Shown: one piece after another, positions 43,092 through 51,535 of the stretch
How the letters are laid out: every line of letters starts with the position of its first letter
Numbering within the stretch: position 1 is the stretch's first letter
NCBI RefSeq assembly: GCF_025574485.1
Contig: NZ_JAOBPO010000001.1
Location: forward strand, 751,501-815,500
Length of the DNA: 64,000 nt
Source: Kordiimonas aquimaris
Lineage (GTDB): Bacteria > Pseudomonadota > Alphaproteobacteria > Sphingomonadales > Kordiimonadaceae
Reading direction: 5' to 3'
Notes under the pieces: model-generated
Databases searched by the model: none
What the model was told of the DNA's origin: nothing
What the model saw: the letters and a program-made list of their open reading frames with translations, nothing else
Made by a program: the position numbers and the translations under genes

Positions 43092-43535
43092 GTGCAAACC
43101 CATCATGGCAGTGTAATTGATGTTGGCGGCGTTGGGGTGATGCTCCGCGGCCCTTCTGCCAGCGGCAAATCTGACCTTGCATTACGCTTGATGGACCGCG
43201 GGGCCGTTTTGGTTGCAGACGACAGGGTTATTTTATCGAAGCATCGCTCGGGATTACGGGCATCAGCCCCTGACAAGCTTTATGGGTCATTGGAAGTGCG
43301 CGGGATAGGCATAATGTCTATGCCTGCTATAAAAAATACAACGCTGAAATTAATCGTTGATCTGGTTGAGCCGGAAGTAATGCCGCGTTTGCCGGAGCGA
43401 ACGAAAATTATCGTTGAAGATGTGGAAATTGACTGTTTGAGTATCTATGCATTTGAAATTTCTGCAGCCATTAAGGTAGAGTTAGCCGCGCAGAATCTGG
43501 ACCAAATTGGCAAAGTGGAATTGCAGCATGGCTGA
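43092..43535 (+). CDS. hprK: HPr kinase/phosphorylase, short alphaproteobacterial form
   Basis: A 147-residue HprK lacking the N-terminal domain of Firmicutes enzymes. Walker A is GPSASGKSDLAL (residues 20-31), followed by VADDRV and the family's ASAPDKLYGSLEVRGIGI segment. It phosphorylates the regulatory Ser of HPr, encoded 1.3 kb downstream. The start is GTG 43092 with GAGGA at 43078-43082. Its end overlaps rapZ by 8 bp. Confidence 0.93.
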   Translation: MQTHHGSVIDVGGVGVMLRGPSASGKSDLALRLMDRGAVLVADDRVILSKHRSGLRASAPDKLYGSLEVRGIGIMSMPAIKNTTLKLIVDLVEPEVMPRLPERTKIIVEDVEIDCLSIYAFEISAAIKVELAAQNLDQIGKVELQHG

Positions 43536-44415
43536 AACGAAAAAGCTGGAAAATCGCAGGCAATTTATCATTGTGACAGGCCTGTCCGGGGCTGGAAAGT
43601 CTTCTGTACTGCATGCATTTGGTGATTTGGGTTTTCAGGCTATTGATAACTTGCCATTAAACATGGTTGAAACGCTTGTTGATGATCAGGCGGACAAGCC
43701 TGACGCTGCGCCTATTGCGGTGGGGATCGACTCGCGCACACTCTATTTTTCGCCTGATTTGTTTGTTGAAACACAGGAAAGACTACGCAAAAGGGCAGAT
43801 ATCCAGCTCCATGTATTGTTCATAGATGCTTCCGATGATGCGTTGATGAAACGTTTTTCGGAAACACGGCGTCCACACCCGCTCGGGGCAGACCGTTTGT
43901 TGCGTTCTGCGATTAAACAAGAGCGCGAGATGATGGCGTCTGTGCGCGAGAATATTGATGGTATCCTTGATACAAGTTCACGTACTGGCTCTGAAACGCG
44001 CCGCATTATTCGCAGGCGTTTCGCCACCGAAAATGCCAAGCTGATTGTAACATGCATGTCCTTTGGTTTTGCACATGGTGCGCCGCGTGACGCTGATATC
44101 GTGCTTGATGTGCGGTTTCTGCGTAACCCGCATTATGTTGCCGAGTTGCGCCCTCTGACGGGTAGAGAAAAAGTTGTGGCTAATTATGTCAGGGCTGACA
44201 TCGCATTTGAGCCTTTTCTGCAAAAAGTCACTGATTTATTGTCGTTTCTGCTGCCCAAGTATCATGCGGAAGGCAAATCATATTTGACGGTTGCGTTTGG
44301 GTGTACAGGCGGGCAGCATCGATCTGTTGCAACCGCGGAAGCGGTTGTCCGTGAAATTGCTATCGACGGACTGGCAGTTAACCTTTACCATCGTGAATTA
44401 AGCGAACATGATTAA
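43528..44415 (+). CDS. rapZ: RapZ, RNase adapter / nucleotide-binding protein
   Basis: A 295-residue RapZ (YvcJ) with Walker A GLSGAGKSSVLHAF, Walker-B-like GIDSRT and the C-terminal sensing domain (CMSFGFAHGAPRDAD, GCTGGQHRSVATAE). In E. coli RapZ senses glucosamine-6-phosphate and directs sRNA decay by RNase E; in alphaproteobacteria its role within the PTS cluster is less clear. ATG 43528 overlaps hprK; the frame from 43507 lies deeper inside hprK and is not chosen. Confidence 0.95.
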   Translation: MAETKKLENRRQFIIVTGLSGAGKSSVLHAFGDLGFQAIDNLPLNMVETLVDDQADKPDAAPIAVGIDSRTLYFSPDLFVETQERLRKRADIQLHVLFIDASDDALMKRFSETRRPHPLGADRLLRSAIKQEREMMASVRENIDGILDTSSRTGSETRRIIRRRFATENAKLIVTCMSFGFAHGAPRDADIVLDVRFLRNPHYVAELRPLTGREKVVANYVRADIAFEPFLQKVTDLLSFLLPKYHAEGKSYLTVAFGCTGGQHRSVATAEAVVREIAIDGLAVNLYHRELSEHD

Positions 44416-44465
44416 GGGACGGAATATACCTTCATGGGCATACTAGTGATAAAAAGAGGCAGTTT

Positions 44466-44864
44466 ATGATAGGAATGGTTTTAGTAACGCACGGGCGCCT
44501 GGCAGAAGAATTTATTGCCGCAACGGAGCATGTCGTTGGTGCGCAGCAAAACATTCATGCCATCTGTATTGGCCCAGATGATGATATGGAACAGCGCCGT
44601 ATCGACATTCAGGAAGCAGTAAAAACAGTTGATGCTGGTGACGGTGTTGTTCTGTTAACCGATATGTTTGGTGGTACACCGTCCAATCTGGCAATATCGA
44701 TTATGGAAAAAGGGCGTGTTGAGGTTTTGGCGGGAATAAATCTGCCAATGCTAATCAAGCTTGCCAGCGTACGTCAGAACAGTACGCTTGAAGATGCTGT
44801 GAATGCGGCGAAAGAGGCTGGATTGAAATACATCAATGTTGCTAGTCAGATACTGGGTAGTTAG
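44466..44864 (+). CDS. PTS EIIA component, mannose family
   Basis: A 132-residue EIIA(Man)-type protein: phospho-acceptor His in LVTHGRLAEEFI, and LLTDMFGGTPSNLA in the second half. There is no sugar permease gene here, as usual in alphaproteobacteria, so this is a regulatory phosphotransfer protein. It is 2 bp before ptsH, and its output may include ChvGI or other sensors through its phosphorylation state. Confidence 0.94.
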   Translation: MIGMVLVTHGRLAEEFIAATEHVVGAQQNIHAICIGPDDDMEQRRIDIQEAVKTVDAGDGVVLLTDMFGGTPSNLAISIMEKGRVEVLAGINLPMLIKLASVRQNSTLEDAVNAAKEAGLKYINVASQILGS

Positions 44865-44866
44865 AT

Positions 44867-45157
44867 TTGACTGAATCTTCTGAAGCAGCGCTGGAACAAT
44901 CTGTAGAGATAGTTAACCAGCGTGGCCTGCATGCGCGGGCATCAGCCAGGCTGGCGGCACAAGCGGGCGGTTTTGACGCTCATATCACTATTTGCAAAGA
45001 TAATGCTTGTGTCACAGCAACGTCTATCATGGGTCTCATGATGCTGGGTGCAGCTAAAGGCGATACCGTCAGGGTTTGCACTACAGGTTCTGATGCCGAG
45101 AATGCTTTACAAAATGTTGTGGCCCTTATTTCTGATCGGTTTGGCGAAGATCAGTAA
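44867..45157 (+). CDS. ptsH: HPr phosphocarrier protein
   Basis: A 96-residue HPr with His22 (phosphate acceptor from EI) in QRGLHARASARL and Ser53 (HprK site) in TATSIMGLMML. The start is TTG 44867, two bases after the EIIA stop. The presence of Ser53 and of hprK in the same cluster shows that the HPr switch is intact. Enzyme I is not in this window. Confidence 0.94.
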   Translation: MTESSEAALEQSVEIVNQRGLHARASARLAAQAGGFDAHITICKDNACVTATSIMGLMMLGAAKGDTVRVCTTGSDAENALQNVVALISDRFGEDQ

Positions 45158-45186
45158 ACATTCTTATTTTGTTATATAAAGAAATC

Positions 45187-45203
45187 TTTATCTTTAATTA
45201 ACC
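45187..45203 (+). promoter_or_regulatory. CtrA-like box upstream of ahcY
   Basis: TTTA-N7-TTAACC matches the CtrA consensus TTAA-N7-TTAAC with one mismatch, in the 98-bp gap before ahcY. The surrounding DNA is A+T-rich, so the match may be chance. Confidence 0.25.
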
Positions 45204-45255
45204 ACCTGCTATATACTTTGCCAATTCATATTTGCAGAGTGAGCAGGACACCCCC

Positions 45256-46542
45256 ATGACAGATTATAAAATTGCCGATATTTCACTTGCCGACTGGGGT
45301 CGCAAGGAAATCAGAATTGCTGAAACAGAGATGCCTGGCCTAATGGCATTGCGTGATGAATTTGGTAGTAAAAAACCACTTTCAGGCGCTCGAATTGCGG
45401 GTTGTTTGCATATGACAATCCAAACGGCAGTACTGATTGAAACGTTAACGGCACTTGGTGCCGAAGTTCGTTGGTCCAGTTGTAATATCTTCTCGACCCA
45501 GGATCAGGCCGCCGCTGCAATGGCTGCTTCTGGCATTCCTGTCTTTGCCTGGAAGGGCGAAACAGAAGAAGAAGCAGAATGGTGCATCCACCAGACAATC
45601 AAAGGCCCAAATGGTTGGGTGCCTAATATGATTCTTGATGACGGCGGTGACCTGACCGTGATGATGCATAATGATTACCCTGAACTTATGGCAGGTGTGC
45701 GCGGCATTTCAGAAGAAACCACTACTGGTGTTATGCGTTTATATGAAATGGCGAAAGAAGACCGCCTGCTGGTGCCTGCCATTAACGTTAATGACAGTGT
45801 GACCAAATCAAAGTTTGATAATCTATATGGCTGTCGCGAATCACTGGTTGATGGTGTTAAGCGTGCCACCGATGTAATGATTGCCGGTAAAGTTGCTGTT
45901 GTGTGCGGATACGGTGATGTGGGCAAGGGCAGCGCTGAATCGCTGCGCAGCCAAGGCGCGCGGGTTATGGTAACCGAAATTGATCCCATCTGTGCTCTGC
46001 AGGCAGCAATGGAAGGCTATGAAGTTGTTACAATGGACGATGCTGCCAAGCAGGGCGATATCTTTGTGACAGCGACAGGCAACAAGGACGTTATTACGGT
46101 TGACCATATGCGCGATATGAAAGATCGGGCTATCGTTTGTAACATTGGTCACTTTGACAGCGAAATTCAAATTGGTGCCTTGGAAAATTACAAATGGGAA
46201 GAAGTTAAGCCGCAGGTTGACGAAGTTATCTTCCCTGATGGTAAGCGCCTTATCGTTCTCGCTAAGGGCCGTTTGGTAAACTTGGGCTGCGCCACTGGCC
46301 ATCCAAGTTTTGTAATGTCAGCTAGTTTCACCAATCAGGTGCTTGCTCAAATTGAGCTTTGGGAAAACCACAAGAATTATAACCGCGATGTTTATGTGCT
46401 TCCTAAGCATTTGGATGAAAAAGTGGCAACGTTGCACCTAGGCAAACTGGGCGCGAAGCTAACCACTTTGACTGACGAGCAATCCGAGTATCTGGGTATT
46501 GAAACTCAAGGACCGTTCAAGCCTGAACACTACCGTTACTAG
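45256..46542 (+). CDS. ahcY: Adenosylhomocysteinase
   Basis: A 428-residue SAH hydrolase: it splits S-adenosylhomocysteine to adenosine and homocysteine, relieving product inhibition of methyltransferases. The NAD-binding core reads [18 protein letters not shown], with the substrate-site [19 protein letters not shown] before it and the C-terminal KPEHYRY tail. ATG 45256 follows AGGA at 45245-45248; the open frame from 45232 adds 8 non-conserved residues. It is followed 38 bp later by metK, making a methyl-cycle operon. Confidence 0.97.
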   Translation: MTDYKIADISLADWGRKEIRIAETEMPGLMALRDEFGSKKPLSGARIAGCLHMTIQTAVLIETLTALGAEVRWSSCNIFSTQDQAAAAMAASGIPVFAWKGETEEEAEWCIHQTIKGPNGWVPNMILDDGGDLTVMMHNDYPELMAGVRGISEETTTGVMRLYEMAKEDRLLVPAINVNDSVTKSKFDNLYGCRESLVDGVKRATDVMIAGKVAVVCGYGDVGKGSAESLRSQGARVMVTEIDPICALQAAMEGYEVVTMDDAAKQGDIFVTATGNKDVITVDHMRDMKDRAIVCNIGHFDSEIQIGALENYKWEEVKPQVDEVIFPDGKRLIVLAKGRLVNLGCATGHPSFVMSASFTNQVLAQIELWENHKNYNRDVYVLPKHLDEKVATLHLGKLGAKLTTLTDEQSEYLGIETQGPFKPEHYRY

Positions 46543-46554
46543 AAATGGATGAAA

Positions 46555-46574
46555 TGCGGATTTTCCGCAAGGAG
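46555..46574 (+). promoter_or_regulatory. Hairpin abutting the metK ribosome binding site
   Basis: TGCGGA (46555-46560) and TCCGCA (46564-46569) form a perfect 6-bp stem with a 3-nt loop, directly followed by AAGGAG (46569-46574), the metK Shine-Dalgarno. It is too small for a known SAM or SAH riboswitch. Confidence 0.4.
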
Positions 46575-46580
46575 TAGCAT

Positions 46581-47750
46581 ATGAGCGAATATCAATTTAC
46601 AAGCGAATCTGTTTCCGAAGGTCATCCAGATAAAGTTTCGGACCGCATCTCTGATGAGATTGTTGACCTGTATCTGGGCGCACAGCCTGATGCCCGTGTG
46701 GCTGCTGAAACACTCGTTACAACGAATAGAATTGTTGTTGCGGGCGAGGTACGCGGTCCTAAAAGTATCACCAGCGACGATATTGAGGCTGTTGCACGCA
46801 AAGCCGTTAAGGCAATTGGATACGAGCAGGAGGGATTTCACTGGGAAAATGCAATCTTTGAAAACCATCTTCATGAGCAATCAGTAGACATTGCCGCTGG
46901 TGTTGATGCCGCAGGCAGCAAAGATGAAGGTGCTGGTGACCAAGGTATCATGTTTGGCTATGCCTGCGATGAAACCGAAAGTTTGATGCCTGCGCCAATT
47001 GACTTTTCGCACAGGATATTGAAATCACTTGCGGAAGCGCGCCACAGTGGTGCAAATCTGGAATTGGAACCGGATAGTAAAAGCCAGGTGACATTGCGTT
47101 ATGTCGATGGTCGTCCTGTGGGGGCTACAAGCGTTGTTGTTTCAACTCAGCATAAGGCAAATGTATCTCAAGAAGCATTGCGTGAGATTGTGCGCGGTCA
47201 TGTTACGGCTGTGCTTCCCGAAGGCTGGATGTGCCCTGAAGACGAGTTTTACGTTAATCCAACGGGGAACTTTGTAATTGGCGGACCAGATGGTGACGCA
47301 GGCCTGACAGGTCGTAAGATTATTGTAGATACATACGGCGGTGCTGCGCCGCATGGTGGTGGTGCTTTTTCAGGCAAAGATCCAACGAAGGTTGACCGGT
47401 CTGCTGCATACGCGTCGCGTTATTTGGCTAAAAATGTTGTCGCAGCAGGTTTGGCTGACAACTGTACTATCCAGCTTGCATATGCAATTGGCGTATCTAA
47501 GCCACTCGCTGTTTATGTTGACCTTTGGGGTGACAAGCCGCGCGTAGACCCTGCCAGACTTTCGGCAGTATTACAGGAGCTTGTTAATCTTAGCCCGCGT
47601 GGTATTCGCGAACACTTGAACCTTAACAGGCCAATTTATGCGCGATCTGCAGCTTATGGCCATTTTGGTCGCACGCCTGATGCAGATGGTGGTTTCTCTT
47701 GGGAGAAAACGGACCTTATTGATGAGTTGAAGCGAGAGTTTGGCGCTTAA
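46581..47750 (+). CDS. metK: S-adenosylmethionine synthetase
   Basis: A 389-residue MetK making SAM from methionine and ATP. Motifs: [14 protein letters not shown] at the N-terminus, [33 protein letters not shown] and the phosphate-loop [17 protein letters not shown]. It supplies SAM for speD and methyltransferases. It lies downstream of ahcY with only 38 bp between, and is followed by a stem-loop without a T run. Confidence 0.98.
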   Translation: MSEYQFTSESVSEGHPDKVSDRISDEIVDLYLGAQPDARVAAETLVTTNRIVVAGEVRGPKSITSDDIEAVARKAVKAIGYEQEGFHWENAIFENHLHEQSVDIAAGVDAAGSKDEGAGDQGIMFGYACDETESLMPAPIDFSHRILKSLAEARHSGANLELEPDSKSQVTLRYVDGRPVGATSVVVSTQHKANVSQEALREIVRGHVTAVLPEGWMCPEDEFYVNPTGNFVIGGPDGDAGLTGRKIIVDTYGGAAPHGGGAFSGKDPTKVDRSAAYASRYLAKNVVAAGLADNCTIQLAYAIGVSKPLAVYVDLWGDKPRVDPARLSAVLQELVNLSPRGIREHLNLNRPIYARSAAYGHFGRTPDADGGFSWEKTDLIDELKREFGA

Positions 47751-47784
47751 TAGCGCTTCATGTGGCGATTTTGAGTGATTTAAT

Positions 47785-47814
47785 ACAGGCGTACATCGTA
47801 ATTTGTGCGCCTGT
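47785..47814 (+). terminator. Stem-loop downstream of metK, weak terminator
   Basis: ACAGGCGTAC (47785-47794) pairs with GTGCGCCTGT (47805-47814) over 10 bp with one wobble; no T run follows. It may act as a processing or attenuation hairpin between metK and the DivL-like gene. Confidence 0.45.
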
Positions 47815-47888
47815 TATCATGAGTGGCTTGTATATGTTGTCGTTACGGCGTTAATCTGTATCTTGTGCATATAGCAGGAGATATACAG

Positions 47889-50246
47889 TTGGAAGACGGC
47901 AACATAACGCCTTTTTTGTGGACGGTTGTTTTTCTCATTTTCCTTGTTTGGATTTGTGCCAGCCTATATGCATTTTGGCGGGCAGGGCGCATGTCAGACA
48001 GGGCTTCTGCTCTTAAAGACCTCGCAAACTTTCTTGATACGATGATTAAGACAGATCATCGTATTCCTGTCTGGTTGTGGCCAGATGGTCGCCTGCAAGC
48101 CGACCCATCCGCATTGGCATTGGCTGGTTTCCCTGAAAATGTTGCCAAACTTGATGATTTGATTGATGAGACAGGCAAAGGACTGCCTGAGCAAACGGTT
48201 GCCTTGATAAAAGGCGGTGTAGAGCAAGGTTTGGATGTGCCTTCGCCGCTGGTGGTGGATAATGGACCTGGTCGTGCACGTACGATTATTGATCTACAAT
48301 GGCTTCCCTCGCGCGATGCGCGCTGGCCCAGTGGTATTATGTGGCTGGAACAATCAATGGATCGCCCTGTGCGCACTAATCGGAGCGGTGTCCGCGCCCT
48401 TGAATTGCGTTTACGTGACCTAACCGCAGCATTTAATCATCTACCATTCCCTGTATGGATACGCAGTCCGGACTTTAACCTGCTTGAAGTTAATGATGCA
48501 TATGTCAATGCTATGGAAGGTGGCACTGCTGCGGCCACTATTGAGCAAGGCCTTGAGTTTTTTGGTGCAGCAGGCCCTGCTTCTGCAAGCCGTGCTATTG
48601 AGCAAGGTTCTACACTCAGGGAGCGTCGCTTTGGTGTAGTTGATGGGCAACGCCATGCTTTCAATGTAACGAACACACCGCTTGATACTGAAGGCAATAC
48701 GTTGGGTATTGCCATTGATGTAACAGGTGAGGAAGAAGCGCTCGCGGAATTATCCCGCGTACTTGATTCGCAATCAGAAACGCTTAACCGGTTGCGCAGC
48801 CCTGTTGCGATATTTGGGCCAGGTCAAACGTTGCGGTTTTATAATAATGCTTTTACGCGGCTTACGCGTGTCGCTGAAGATCAGCTTGCTGCTGGTATCC
48901 GGCATAGTGAATTGTTGGATGCAATGCACGAACGTCGCCGGTTGCCTGAACAGGCGGATTTCAGGCGATGGAAAGAGAGTATCCTAAAACAATATACGAC
49001 ATTGCTGGAACCATTTGAGGAAATGTGGCATCTGCCAGATGGTACCACACACCGCGTTGTAACACAGCCGCACCCATTGGGTGGCTTGCTGATATTATTT
49101 GAGGATGTAACGGACCGTTTGGCTCTAGAGCGTTCATACAATACATTGATTGCTGTGCAGCAGGAAACGCTTGATAACATGCGTGACAGTATTGCTGTTT
49201 TTGGCACTGATGGCCGGTTGCAGCTTTCAAATCCTGCTTTTGCAAGTATCTGGCAATTACAAGAGAGCCAGCTTGCAGGCTCTCCTCACTTGACAGAACT
49301 GATCGAAGCGGCGGTCCCTCTATCCTCTCAAAAAGGGGATGAAGCAAATTTTGCCAATGATCTGGTTGCTTGGGTCGCATCGCGAGAATACAAAACCGGA
49401 AAATGGTATCGTATCGATGACTTCGTTATTGATTACACGATTGTTCCACTTCCTGACGGTGGCGTCATGTTAACGCAGACCGACGTGACAGATACACATA
49501 AGGTTGAGCAAGCCTTGCGCGAACGATCGCTGGCACTTGAAGCGGCTGACAAATTGAAAAGCGAGTTTATTACTAATATGTCGTATGAATTACGTACGCC
49601 GCTTAATTCAATCATTGGTTTTGGTGAACTGTTAGACCAAGAACTTTTTGGACCGCTTAACGCGCATCAATCATCTTATATTAAAGATATATTGCAAGCA
49701 TCAGAAGAACTGCGAAATCTAATTTCGGATGTACTTGATCTTGCGGTCATTCAGTCCGGTGATGTGTCTCTGGACTATGCACCAACTATGGTGGCTGCAA
49801 CACTACGTGAAGCGGCAACGTTGGCGCAAGACCTGGTGCATAAAACTGCGACAACCTTGACACTCAATAGCGATGAAAATTTTGGTACTATAGTGGCTGA
49901 CGAGCAGCGTATTAAGCAGGCATTCTATAATATGGTGTCTTCTATGCTTGGGTATACGCGTCAAGGCGGAGAGCTTATTGTCGATTTGCTGGATGCCGAC
50001 AATGATATTCAGGTGCGCATCATTAGTAATGAAACCAGCTTGACGGGCGCAGAAAGAACAAGATTGCTAAATACTATTTCCATGGGGGCGTCGCCTGGTG
50101 CGCGCCGAACAACAGGCCTTGATTTGGCACTTGTACGAAGTATTGCTCAATTGCATGGAGGGCACGTTATCTTAGACCCTATTTCAGTGTCCGGGCTTTC
50201 ACTTTCATGTTTCTTGCCGCGCCAACCTGTCGGGTTGACAGGGTAG
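47889..50246 (+). CDS. divL: DivL-like sensor histidine pseudokinase (Tyr in place of H-box His)
   Basis: A 785-residue protein: one N-terminal membrane segment (PFLWTVVFLIFLVWICASLY), three PAS-like domains (about 180-280, 300-410, 425-540) and a kinase-like core. The H-box reads NMSYELRTPLNSI, so the phospho-accepting His is Tyr566, the hallmark of DivL, the essential cell-fate regulator of the CtrA pathway in Caulobacter. The ATP site is degenerate: the N-box is YNMVSSM, the G1 box is absent (ISNETSLTG) and the G2 box is GLDLAL. The start is TTG 47889 with AGGAG at 47876-47880. The gene is 4 bp before tsaE. Confidence 0.85.
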   Translation: MEDGNITPFLWTVVFLIFLVWICASLYAFWRAGRMSDRASALKDLANFLDTMIKTDHRIPVWLWPDGRLQADPSALALAGFPENVAKLDDLIDETGKGLPEQTVALIKGGVEQGLDVPSPLVVDNGPGRARTIIDLQWLPSRDARWPSGIMWLEQSMDRPVRTNRSGVRALELRLRDLTAAFNHLPFPVWIRSPDFNLLEVNDAYVNAMEGGTAAATIEQGLEFFGAAGPASASRAIEQGSTLRERRFGVVDGQRHAFNVTNTPLDTEGNTLGIAIDVTGEEEALAELSRVLDSQSETLNRLRSPVAIFGPGQTLRFYNNAFTRLTRVAEDQLAAGIRHSELLDAMHERRRLPEQADFRRWKESILKQYTTLLEPFEEMWHLPDGTTHRVVTQPHPLGGLLILFEDVTDRLALERSYNTLIAVQQETLDNMRDSIAVFGTDGRLQLSNPAFASIWQLQESQLAGSPHLTELIEAAVPLSSQKGDEANFANDLVAWVASREYKTGKWYRIDDFVIDYTIVPLPDGGVMLTQTDVTDTHKVEQALRERSLALEAADKLKSEFITNMSYELRTPLNSIIGFGELLDQELFGPLNAHQSSYIKDILQASEELRNLISDVLDLAVIQSGDVSLDYAPTMVAATLREAATLAQDLVHKTATTLTLNSDENFGTIVADEQRIKQAFYNMVSSMLGYTRQGGELIVDLLDADNDIQVRIISNETSLTGAERTRLLNTISMGASPGARRTTGLDLALVRSIAQLHGGHVILDPISVSGLSLSCFLPRQPVGLTG

Positions 50247-50250
50247 GAAA

Positions 50251-50739
50251 GTGCCAGTGACAGAGTTTTATAATTCATTACTGAACGGTGAACATGAAAC
50301 AGCATTGCTTGCGACGCAAGTTGCCAAGGTTGCTGTAGAGGGGGATATCATCGCGCTGTCTGGTGATTTGGGTGCCGGTAAAAGTACGTTTGCAAGAGCC
50401 TTTATACGTGCGCGCATGAAGGACGAAACCCAGGAGGTTCCAAGCCCGACATTTACACTTGTACAAAGCTATGATCCCGATGAAGGGCCCTCTTTGCTGC
50501 ATGCTGATTTGTACCGCTTGTCTAATCCAGACGATATAGAAGACTTGGGTTTGTATGATGAATTAGATCATTCAATCATGTTAATTGAATGGCCTGATAG
50601 AATGCCGGATGACTGGTGGCGTTTTGCTCTGCAGGTTTCCTTGTCACTTGCCGAAGCGTGTGAAACTGAAAGCAGGTCTGTCAGTGTGTCCAGCGTGGAA
50701 GAAAGTTGGCGCGCGCGCCTTGCTAAAGTATTGAAATGA
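50251..50739 (+). CDS. tsaE: TsaE, tRNA N6-threonylcarbamoyladenosine biosynthesis ATPase
   Basis: A 162-residue TsaE with Walker A GDLGAGKSTFARAFI, the switch-like SPTFTLVQSY and the HADLYRL and LIEWPDR motifs. It works with TsaB and TsaD in making t6A37 in tRNA and is essential in most bacteria. The start is GTG 50251 with AGGAAA immediately upstream, 4 bp after the DivL stop. In many alphaproteobacteria an amgK-like kinase gene follows; here it is absent. Confidence 0.94.
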   Translation: MPVTEFYNSLLNGEHETALLATQVAKVAVEGDIIALSGDLGAGKSTFARAFIRARMKDETQEVPSPTFTLVQSYDPDEGPSLLHADLYRLSNPDDIEDLGLYDELDHSIMLIEWPDRMPDDWWRFALQVSLSLAEACETESRSVSVSSVEESWRARLAKVLK

Positions 50740-50785
50740 ATATGCCCGCGAATATAACAAGCACTTTTATAGGTAGTATGTAGCT

Positions 50786-51535
50786 ATGAACGCTGACCAT
50801 CAGGCAAAAGCGATGATTTTGGCTGCGGGAAAAGGTCTGCGTATGCGCCCTGTATCGGATCATACACCCAAGCCATTGGTACAGGTGCGTGGTCGCTCAA
50901 TTTTGCGCCGCGCTATCGATAAGCTGCGTGCACATTCAGTTTCATCATTCGTTATCAATGTGCATCATCTTGCAGATAAAATATGTGATGACCTTACTGA
51001 TGAAGTAGAAAGCGGATCAGCCATTATATCTGATGAAAGAGATGCCCTTTTGGAAACAGGCGGCAGTGTAATGAAGGCGCTGCCCTGGCTTGCTGAAGAT
51101 AAGTTCTTTGTATTGAACTGCGATGTTGTCTGGAATGAAAATGAACATTCTGTTTTAGGCCGGCTTGAACACTACTGGGATCCGGACCGTATGGATGTTC
51201 TGTTGTTAATGGTGCCTCTTGATCAAGCGCATGGTTATGATGGGGTTGGTGATTTTTTCATGGACCAGTCCGGTGTTTCTGACTGCGGGCCTCTAGCCTT
51301 TAGGGATGATGCAGCGTCTGCACCGTTCGTTTTTGGTGCTGTGCAAATTGTTAAAGCAAGCATGTATAACGATATGCCGGATGGCCCGTGGTCAAATAGA
51401 GAAGTGTTTCGCAAAGCTGCTGCTTTGGGTCGACTTTTTGGTTTGTTGCACACAGATGGTTGGTTTCATGTCGGTACACAGGATGCAATAAGCGAAGCGG
51501 AACAGCATATGCAAACTGAAGGCTGGTTGCCGTGA
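50786..51535 (+). CDS. MurU-like nucleotidyltransferase
   Basis: A 249-residue sugar-phosphate nucleotidyltransferase. The N-terminal MILAAGKGLRMRPVSDHTPKPLVQV is the NTP-binding signature, and FFVLNCDVVW the metal site. In the AmgK/MurU peptidoglycan recycling route MurU makes UDP-MurNAc from MurNAc-1-phosphate; the position between tsaE and addB supports MurU, but the usual amgK gene that makes its substrate is missing here. Its stop overlaps the addB GTG by 4 bp. Confidence 0.82.
   Translation: MNADHQAKAMILAAGKGLRMRPVSDHTPKPLVQVRGRSILRRAIDKLRAHSVSSFVINVHHLADKICDDLTDEVESGSAIISDERDALLETGGSVMKALPWLAEDKFFVLNCDVVWNENEHSVLGRLEHYWDPDRMDVLLLMVPLDQAHGYDGVGDFFMDQSGVSDCGPLAFRDDAASAPFVFGAVQIVKASMYNDMPDGPWSNREVFRKAAALGRLFGLLHTDGWFHVGTQDAISEAEQHMQTEGWLP

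Noticed and set aside
46543-46580. SAM or SAH riboswitch before metK
   Set aside because: The gap is 38 bp and the stem-loop has a 3-nt loop; conserved riboswitch nucleotides are not present.
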